Assembly (NCBI GenBank): GCA_021162125.1
Contig: JAGGZG010000361.1
Span: 1-10,927 of the forward strand
DNA from: Anaerolineae bacterium
GTDB taxonomy: Bacteria; Chloroflexota; Anaerolineae; JACIWR01
Direction of reading: 5' to 3'
Length of the DNA: 10,927 nucleotides
Shown here: in pieces, positions 6,007-10,927 of the stretch
Position numbering within the stretch: position 1 is the first letter of the stretch
How the letters are laid out: each line of letters opens with the position of its first letter
Notes under the pieces: generated by a model
The model's input: the letters and a program-made list of their open reading frames with translations, nothing else
Told to the model about the DNA's origin: nothing
Databases searched by the model: none
Made by a program: the position numbers and the translations under genes

Positions 6007-7413
6007 ACGCAACAGAGCGTCTTGCTTTTCGAGCCGGGCCAACAACCCCTCGCCCACCAGATAACCGTCGCCCGCACCCAGGGTAATCACCACGTCACCG
6101 GGTCGAACGTGCCCCGCCAGGTAATCGGTCGCTGCGCCCAGATCGGCGATCAGGCGCGCGTCTGGATGTGACATGCGAGCCACGAGGTCGGCGGCGCTCA
6201 CACCCAACGTATCGTGCTCGCGGGCAGCGTAGATAGCGGTCACAATCACGTGGTCGGCGTCGCCGAAGCTGGCAGCGTACTCATCCAGGAGCGCCTTCGT
6301 CCGGCTGTAGGTGTGCGGCTGGAACACGGCCCAAATCGCGCTTTGCGGGAAACGCGCCCGCGCGGCTGCCAGCGTGGCCCGAATCTGGGTGGGGTGATGG
6401 GCGTAATCGTCAATCACCGTCACCCCGGCCACCGTGCCCTTGTGCTCGAAGCGCCGTCCCGTACCCCGGAACTCCGCCAGCGCCTCGCGCACCGCCTCCT
6501 GATCCAGACCCAGGTGGTGAGCCACGGCCAGGACCGCCAGGGCATTCTGCACGTTGTGGACACCGGACAGCCGGATGGAGATGGAAAAGCGGCCAAAGTC
6601 ACGCCCTGCGTGCCGCACCAGGAAATCACTCCCGCCGGCCGGGTTGGCCCGAATGTCCGTCGCTCGCCAATCCACCCCTGCCCCCAACCCATACGTAATC
6701 CTCCGGGTCCCCCTGAGTTCTCCCAGTAACCCCCGTACCCTCTGGTCATCGCCACAGCCAACGACACAGCCATCAGGGGGCACCAGGGCCAGGAAACGGC
6801 GGAAAGCCTCGATCATGCTCTCCAGGTCGGGATAGCAATCGGGATGATCCATCTCGATGTTGGTCACCACCGCAATCTGAGGCCGCAGTCCCAGAAACGT
6901 GTGGTCATACTCGTCGGCCTCGATCACGAAATAAGGCCCTTGTCCGGCGCGGGCGTTGGTGCCTAAATCCTGGAGCACGCCGCCCACGATGAAAGTTGGG
7001 TCACATCCGGCCCGCATCAAAGTGAGAGCGATCAGGGCGGTGATCGTCGTCTTGCCATGAGTGCCGGCTACGGCAATCCCTACCTTGCCGGCCATCATCG
7101 CTCCCAGAACCTCGGCTCGCTTAACCACCGGAATGCCCCGTTGCTGCGCGGCGACGACCTCCGGGTTATCCACGGGCACCGCCGAGGAGACGATCACCAG
7201 GGCCACGTCAGGGGGCAGGTGGCCGGCGTCGTGACCGATGTGCACCGTGATCCCCTCACGAGCAAGGGCATCCGTGATGGCCGAGGCCCGCATGTCCGAG
7301 CCAGACACGCGGTGTCCCTGAGCCAGCAGCACGCGGGCGATGGCCGATAGACCGATACCGCCGATGCCAACCAGGTAGATATGCGATTTCGAGGCCAGCT
7401 CCAATGCGTTCAT
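5998..7413 (-). CDS. murC: UDP-N-acetylmuramate--L-alanine ligase MurC
   Basis: MurC is the first Mur ligase. It adds L-alanine to UDP-MurNAc using ATP in the cytoplasm. The 471-residue product has the three-domain Mur architecture. The N-terminal UDP-binding part begins VGIGGIGLSAIARVLL (about 15-30). The central ATPase domain has the P-loop GTHGKT (117-122), EADEYD (165-170) and NIEMDHPD (185-192). HNVQNALAV starts near 286. The C-terminal domain carries the MurC-typical DDYAHHP (335-341) and FQPHTYSRT (354-362). The ATG at 7413 overlaps the stop of the preceding membrane-protein gene as ATGA and has no clear Shine-Dalgarno, suggesting translational coupling. The final Pro-Leu codons and the TAG stop lie within the 35-bp hairpin repeat, so the repeat seems to have set the present C-terminus. 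Confidence 0.98.
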   Translation of the reverse strand: MNALELASKSHIYLVGIGGIGLSAIARVLLAQGHRVSGSDMRASAITDALAREGITVHIGHDAGHLPPDVALVIVSSAVPVDNPEVVAAQQRGIPVVKRAEVLGAMMAGKVGIAVAGTHGKTTITALIALTLMRAGCDPTFIVGGVLQDLGTNARAGQGPYFVIEADEYDHTFLGLRPQIAVVTNIEMDHPDCYPDLESMIEAFRRFLALVPPDGCVVGCGDDQRVRGLLGELRGTRRITYGLGAGVDWRATDIRANPAGGSDFLVRHAGRDFGRFSISIRLSGVHNVQNALAVLAVAHHLGLDQEAVREALAEFRGTGRRFEHKGTVAGVTVIDDYAHHPTQIRATLAAARARFPQSAIWAVFQPHTYSRTKALLDEYAASFGDADHVIVTAIYAAREHDTLGVSAADLVARMSHPDARLIADLGAATDYLAGHVRPGDVVITLGAGDGYLVGEGLLARLEKQDALLRPL

Positions 7414-7955
7414 CGGATAATCCGCAGAATGATCAAGAAAAACACTAGGAAAGGCAACAGCGGCCCCAGGACGTCCGGGGGCAAGGCATGGCTGGCAATC
7501 GCCTGGGCCAGCGGGGTCAGTGGAAGCTGGATCATCCCCAGCGTTTGGATGGGATAATTATAATGGGCCAGGTAATACCACGCCGTGCCGGCGATCAGAT
7601 AACCGTTGACCAGCCCGATCAACAGAGCCAGGAGCCAGCCCTGTATTCCGGGTGGATCAGAGCCCCCGAAGGCCAGCGTCTCGCCTTGATAGGCGATGAA
7701 GGTCACAAAAATCAGGGTGACAATGAAGAACGAGCAGCGAACCAGATCGCCGGTAGTCGTCGGCAGGGAATAACCAGCCGCCTTGGCCATCCCCCCCTCT
7801 ACCAATCTCAACAACCGCTCGCCCAGGGCCGAATAGGCCCACAGCAGGACGATGAGCGGCAACGTGACACCCAACTCACGCAGGAATCCGCGCACCAGGC
7901 CCACCAGGCCGAATATGGCGATCACGATGAAGAAAACTATCTCGATAGGAACCAC
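7410..7955 (-). CDS. CvpA-like multi-pass membrane protein of unknown function
   Basis: A 181-residue hydrophobic protein with about five membrane segments (near residues 4-22, 28-40, 72-90, 104-128 and 164-179) and no recognisable catalytic motif. The N-terminal pattern of a helix, then GLVRGFLRELG (about 19-29), then another helix, together with a later GLVNGYLIAG (114-123), resembles the CvpA / colicin V production family. I infer that from pattern, not from a search. The start is a GTG at 7955 with GGGGAG nine bases upstream. The stop overlaps the murC ATG as ATGA, so its translation is probably coupled to MurC. It resembles the protein encoded just upstream in layout and in the LVNGYL-type motif, and the two may be diverged paralogues. 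A role in envelope synthesis is suggested only by position. Confidence 0.8.
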   Translation of the reverse strand: MVPIEIVFFIVIAIFGLVGLVRGFLRELGVTLPLIVLLWAYSALGERLLRLVEGGMAKAAGYSLPTTTGDLVRCSFFIVTLIFVTFIAYQGETLAFGGSDPPGIQGWLLALLIGLVNGYLIAGTAWYYLAHYNYPIQTLGMIQLPLTPLAQAIASHALPPDVLGPLLPFLVFFLIILRIIR

Positions 7956-7982
7956 AGCGCCCGTCTCCCCTGTGCGGGCTTG

Positions 7983-8008
7983 CAGACCTCTGAGGTCGCG
8001 GAGGTCTG
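7983..8008. repeat. Palindromic element between the two membrane-protein genes
   Basis: CAGACCTC (7983-7990) and GAGGTCTG (8001-8008) form a perfect eight-base inverted repeat around a ten-base loop. The loop contains another GAGGTC (7992-7997), which can pair with GACCTC at 7985-7990 and compete with the longer stem. It lies immediately after the TAG stop of the upstream gene (8010-8012) in a 54-base gap. No T-tract follows on the transcribed strand, so it looks like a repeat or an RNA hairpin rather than a terminator. Confidence 0.75.
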
Positions 8009-8009
8009 A

Positions 8010-8696
8010 CTAGCGCCGTTTGGCCTGCTGCCAACCCCGGACGATGAACACCAGGAATACCACAACTATGGCGTACCGCAGGCTGTGGGCCAGTACATCC
8101 CACGCCGCTGTGCCCGGAATGACGACCAGGGTCTGAGTCGCCGCCAGATAGCGGGGGATGACGAACATGGCCACCAGGAATCCGTTCAATCCCCCCACCA
8201 CCGTGCTCGTCAACTGAGTGAGGAGAACACGGGGCATCTGGCTGCGCGATTTCTTTGACCCGGCCATGGTCAGGATGCTCAGGATATTAGGTGGCTGCGC
8301 ACGCCACAGGCGATTGCCTAGCAAATAAAAGATAATAGCCAGGGTGACGAAAACCCCGGTGTTGAACCACAGTATACTCTTCGGGTCGGCCGGGTTCACC
8401 AGTGGCGGTCGCTTTTTCACCGCCTCCCAGATGGGCAATGGGTCGTCAGTCATCGCCCCACCCTTGACGGCAAACAGGATCAGGCGAAACACGCGGTTGG
8501 CGATGGGCATCAGCGGTTTGCAATCCACCAGACTGAGTAGAGTGCCCAACAGCAGCCCGGCGAAGAATAACAACTCTTTGCGCAGGTCCCGCCTGGAGCC
8601 CAGGTAGGCGAAGAAGCCCACGAAAATCAACACCACCGTGGTCGCCGTCAACTCGACGACTTGTAGCCCTCCCTGCGGCGATCTACTCAGCAACAT
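8010..8696 (-). CDS. Hypothetical multi-pass membrane protein, possibly CvpA-like
   Basis: I do not recognise this gene with certainty. The 228-residue product has hydrophobic segments near residues 15-33, 41-57, 109-127, 157-181 and 207-220, a weaker one near 65-77, and a polar Pro- and Lys-rich stretch around 80-106. After the first helix comes SRRDLRKELL (34-43), and late in the protein GGLNGFLVA (168-176). Both have counterparts at similar places in the next gene (VRGFLREL and GLVNGYLIA), suggesting a divergent pair of CvpA-type proteins. I set the start at ATG 8696, with GGGGAG nine bases upstream and a 14-base overlap with murG. A TTG at 8732 behind GAGGAG at a four-base spacing would add 12 residues and a 50-base overlap. 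The gene ends beside a palindrome. Confidence 0.72.
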   Translation of the reverse strand: MLLSRSPQGGLQVVELTATTVVLIFVGFFAYLGSRRDLRKELLFFAGLLLGTLLSLVDCKPLMPIANRVFRLILFAVKGGAMTDDPLPIWEAVKKRPPLVNPADPKSILWFNTGVFVTLAIIFYLLGNRLWRAQPPNILSILTMAGSKKSRSQMPRVLLTQLTSTVVGGLNGFLVAMFVIPRYLAATQTLVVIPGTAAWDVLAHSLRYAIVVVFLVFIVRGWQQAKRR

Positions 8697-9810
8697 GAAG
8701 GCCTGCTCCCCTGCTTTCGCCTGCCAATCCAATCAGCTCCTCAGCGATGCGTCGCGCCGCCTCCGGTCGTGCCAGGGACCGGGCCCGCGCGCTCATCTCC
8801 GCCAACCGCTCCCGGTCGTCCAACAGTGCCTGGATGGTGGGCAGCAACTTCGCGCTCAGCTCCGCGTCCGCAATTTTGACGGCGGCCCCGCGTTGCACCA
8901 GGTAGTCCGCGTTCACGTCCTGATGCTGTCCGGCGTAGGGATAGGGCACCAGGATGCTGGGCAAGCCCAGGGCCGGGAACTCCCCCAGCGTGGACGCACC
9001 TGCGCGGGCCACTACCAGGTCCGCCGCAGCCAGGGCATCCACCATCTCCCTGTGCAGGTAAGCGTAGTGCCGGTAGCGAGATCGCAAATCGGGAGGCAAG
9101 GCCTTCGCCCGCTCCGCCACCCAGTCCGCGTCCAGCGTACCACTGACGTGAATGACCTGGCAACGCACCAGAAGCTCATCCAGAATGGAGCACAGCGCGC
9201 GATTGATGCTCCGTGCTCCCCGGCTGCCGCCGAACACCGTCACCACGGGCATCCCGGCTTCCAGGGCAAAGGTCGCCCGCGCCGCTGCTTTGTCCGCCGC
9301 GAAAAACGCGGCCCGCACCGGATAGCCGGTGACCACCGTTCTGCCCGCCCCGAAGTACCGCGCCACCTCCGGGAAGGACACCGCCACCCGTGCAGCGAAC
9401 CTGCTCAGCACACGGATGGCCAGGCCCGGCTCCAGGTCCGGCAGATAGATCAGCACCGGTATCCGCCGCGCCCACGCAGCCAGAGCCACGGGCACGCACA
9501 CGTACCCGCCGGTGACCAGCACCACCCGTGGGGCGAACTCACCCACGATGCGCCGCGCCTGAAACAGACCCCTGGCTATGCGCATCAGGTTGCGGGCCAT
9601 CGTCCACGGCATCAATCCCCGCACCTGCCCGGCGGCGATGGCCCGGAACGCAATCCCCTGTCGCCGGGCCAGTTCCTCCTCCACGCCGCCCTCGCTGCCA
9701 ACGTACAGCAGCGAGACGTCCTGTAGGCCAGTGGCTGTCAGGGCCTCAACGATGGCCAACGCGGGATACACGTGCCCTCCAGTCCCGCCTCCCGAGATTA
9801 TCACGCGCAC
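8683..9810 (-). CDS. murG: Lipid II synthase MurG (UDP-GlcNAc transferase)
   Basis: MurG transfers GlcNAc from UDP-GlcNAc to lipid I at the inner face of the membrane, making lipid II. The 375-residue GT-B protein opens MRVIISGGGTGGHVYPALA, with the glycine-rich loop and its histidine at 7-13. The second glycine-rich part is VTGGYVCVP (about 99-107). The C-terminal half has FGGSRGARSIN (193-203), ARAGASTLGE (268-277) and VPYPYAGQHQDVNA (288-301), which form the nucleotide-sugar site. An oddity is YLPD at 122-125, where most MurGs have His-Glu-Gln-Asn. The start is GTG 9810, chosen because the family starts just before the first glycine loop and AAGGA (9820-9824) lies nine bases upstream. The gene begins 65 bases inside the ftsW 3' end and overlaps the following gene by 14 bases. 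Confidence 0.96.
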   Translation of the reverse strand: MRVIISGGGTGGHVYPALAIVEALTATGLQDVSLLYVGSEGGVEEELARRQGIAFRAIAAGQVRGLMPWTMARNLMRIARGLFQARRIVGEFAPRVVLVTGGYVCVPVALAAWARRIPVLIYLPDLEPGLAIRVLSRFAARVAVSFPEVARYFGAGRTVVTGYPVRAAFFAADKAAARATFALEAGMPVVTVFGGSRGARSINRALCSILDELLVRCQVIHVSGTLDADWVAERAKALPPDLRSRYRHYAYLHREMVDALAAADLVVARAGASTLGEFPALGLPSILVPYPYAGQHQDVNADYLVQRGAAVKIADAELSAKLLPTIQALLDDRERLAEMSARARSLARPEAARRIAEELIGLAGESRGAGLHVAE

Positions 9811-10927
9811 GCGCGCCCATCCTTCGCTTTTTAGTCTTGCCCCGCGAGATGCTGAGCAGCAAGCCCACGCTGGCCAGGGCAACCACCAGCGACGAGCCGC
9901 CGTAGCTGATGAAAGGCAGTGGCACTCCAGCGTAGGGCAGGGTGGCTGTCACCACCGCGATGTTCACCAGAGCCTGGATGATCAACGAACAGGTCAGCCC
10001 GGCAGCCAACACGGTGCCGAAGGCGTCCGGGGCCTCCAGCGCGATCTTGAACCCCCGGTAAGCCAGGGCCACGAACAATCCAATCACCACCAGACAGCCG
10101 ATCAATCCCAGCTCCTCGCCCAACACGGCGAAAATGGCGTCCGTGTGCGCGGCTGGCATATACCCGAACTTCTGCCGGCCCGCGCCCAGGCCCACCCCGG
10201 TCCACCCCCCGCAACCCAGGGCGATCAACGTTTGACGGATGTGATAAGCAATCCCGTTAGGATCGCTGTTGGGGTCCAGGAAGACAGCGATTCGAGTCGC
10301 ACTGTGGGGCAGTTGACTGACCAGGAAAACAAACGTCGCCCCGCCAAAGATCAGGCTGATGGCCAGTTGCAACAGGTCTGCCCCGGCGATGAAAAACATC
10401 GCGCCACCGGTGAGGGCAATGAGCACCGCCGTGCTCAGGTCGGGCTGGAACATGATCAGCCCGGTCACCAGTCCAATGAGAATGGAGAAAGGGATCAACC
10501 CGTAGGTGATCTGCCGGATGCGCTCGCCTTTGGATGACAGCCAGGCGGCAATGTAGATGACCACCGCCAGCTTGCACAGCTCACTGGGCTGCACGGAGCC
10601 GCCGGGCAGCAGCCAGCGCTGTCCGCCGAATCGCGTGTTGCCGAAGACCAGCACCACTCCCAGCAACAGGAGCGCGCCAGCCATGAGCAGGATGGCGACT
10701 CGCTGCCAGAACTGGTACTCGATGCGGGCCAGGACGATCAGCGCGCCCAGGCCCAGCACCATCCAGAGGATTTGCCGCCGAAAGAAGTAAGCCGGGTCGC
10801 CAAATCCCTTGTAGGCCAGGTCAAAAGTGGAGCTGTAGACCATCATCAGGCCCACGATCAACAGGGCAGCGACGGTGATGATCAGAAAGTAGTCTATTCG
10901 CCAGCTGGCCTCACGGATGCGTTTGAC
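9746..10927 (-). CDS. ftsW: Septal SEDS glycosyltransferase FtsW (5' end outside window)
   Basis: FtsW is the SEDS-family membrane polymerase that, with its partner class B PBP, builds septal glycan from lipid II. The visible 393 residues begin VKRIREASWRIDYFLIITVA and are open to the window edge with no ATG or GTG start, so the true start lies beyond 10927. A TTG at 10861 is internal: the 22 upstream codons already encode the conserved Asp-Tyr and first helix. About ten hydrophobic segments follow. Family motifs are MVYSSTF, GGSVQPSELCKL, the extracellular-loop AAHTDAIFAVLGEELG with the catalytic-type Asp (codon 10139-10141), and PLPFISYGGSSLV near the end. A basic tail follows the last helix, and its final 65 bases overlap murG. 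FtsW is chosen over RodA mainly from its neighbours. Confidence 0.95.
   Translation of the reverse strand, partial: VKRIREASWRIDYFLIITVAALLIVGLMMVYSSTFDLAYKGFGDPAYFFRRQILWMVLGLGALIVLARIEYQFWQRVAILLMAGALLLLGVVLVFGNTRFGGQRWLLPGGSVQPSELCKLAVVIYIAAWLSSKGERIRQITYGLIPFSILIGLVTGLIMFQPDLSTAVLIALTGGAMFFIAGADLLQLAISLIFGGATFVFLVSQLPHSATRIAVFLDPNSDPNGIAYHIRQTLIALGCGGWTGVGLGAGRQKFGYMPAAHTDAIFAVLGEELGLIGCLVVIGLFVALAYRGFKIALEAPDAFGTVLAAGLTCSLIIQALVNIAVVTATLPYAGVPLPFISYGGSSLVVALASVGLLLSISRGKTKKRRMGARARDNLGRRDWRARVSRVGHR
9820..9824 (-). promoter_or_regulatory. Shine-Dalgarno for the murG GTG start inside ftsW
   Basis: AAGGA on the minus strand lies nine bases before GTG 9810, within the ftsW coding sequence. 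It supports starting MurG at the family-typical residue rather than at upstream in-frame codons. An ATG at 9820 is in the ftsW frame, not the murG frame. Confidence 0.65.

Noticed and set aside
8638..10537. Plus-strand open frames of 362 and 319 codons (8638-9726 and 9578-10537)
   Set aside because: They lie entirely opposite murG and ftsW, are rich in His, Gln, Arg and Pro, and have no domain signature. Both are shadow frames.
10859..10861. TTG at 10861 as the start of ftsW
   Set aside because: The frame stays open to 10927, and the upstream codons encode a family-typical basic stretch, Asp-Tyr and the first membrane helix. The true start is therefore outside the window.

Overview
The window holds one continuous, co-directional gene cluster on the minus strand: the division and cell wall (dcw) cluster of a bacterium. 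In transcription order (high to low coordinates) it reads ftsW (5' end outside the window), murG, two small multi-pass membrane proteins, murC, murB, ddl, ftsQ, sbp (DUF1290 'small basic protein'), ftsA and ftsZ. Every gene is on the same strand. Neighbours overlap or lie less than 100 bases apart, most have a clear Shine-Dalgarno sequence, and no internal promoter is convincing, so the set probably behaves as one long operon that enters from beyond position 10927.

The organism is inferred rather than shown. The DNA is GC-rich. An Sbp/DUF1290 protein between ftsQ and ftsA is typical of Gram-positive-type lineages and Chloroflexota. The type II MurB, the frequent GTG starts and the direct-repeat and palindrome filler in the gaps would fit a Chloroflexota (Anaerolineae-like) genome, but no rRNA or other phylogenetic marker is present to settle it.

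Layout: 1-165 is the non-coding 3' flank of ftsZ, with a perfect hairpin repeat (2-36) and a four-unit 8-bp tandem repeat (131-162). 166-1251 is ftsZ and 1349-2569 ftsA. 2597-2959 is sbp and 2994-3866 ftsQ, separated by a five-unit 7-bp tandem repeat that contains the ftsQ stop codon. 3885-5006 is ddl and 5003-5947 murB. 5948-5997 is a gap holding the second, inverted copy of the hairpin repeat, which also supplies the murC stop codon. 5998-7413 is murC. 7410-7955 and 8010-8696 are the two membrane proteins, with a palindromic element between them. 8683-9810 is murG and 9746-10927 ftsW.

The genes cooperate as follows. MurC, MurB and Ddl make the cytoplasmic UDP-MurNAc and D-Ala-D-Ala precursors. 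MurG makes lipid II, which FtsW polymerises at the septum. FtsZ forms the division ring, FtsA ties it to the membrane, and FtsQ and probably Sbp link it to the wall machinery. The roles of the two membrane proteins are unknown.

I did not find a previously undescribed system. The points most worth a second look are the pair of CvpA-like membrane proteins inside the cluster, the repeats that abut or contain stop codons, and a MurG whose usual His-Glu-Gln-Asn motif appears replaced.
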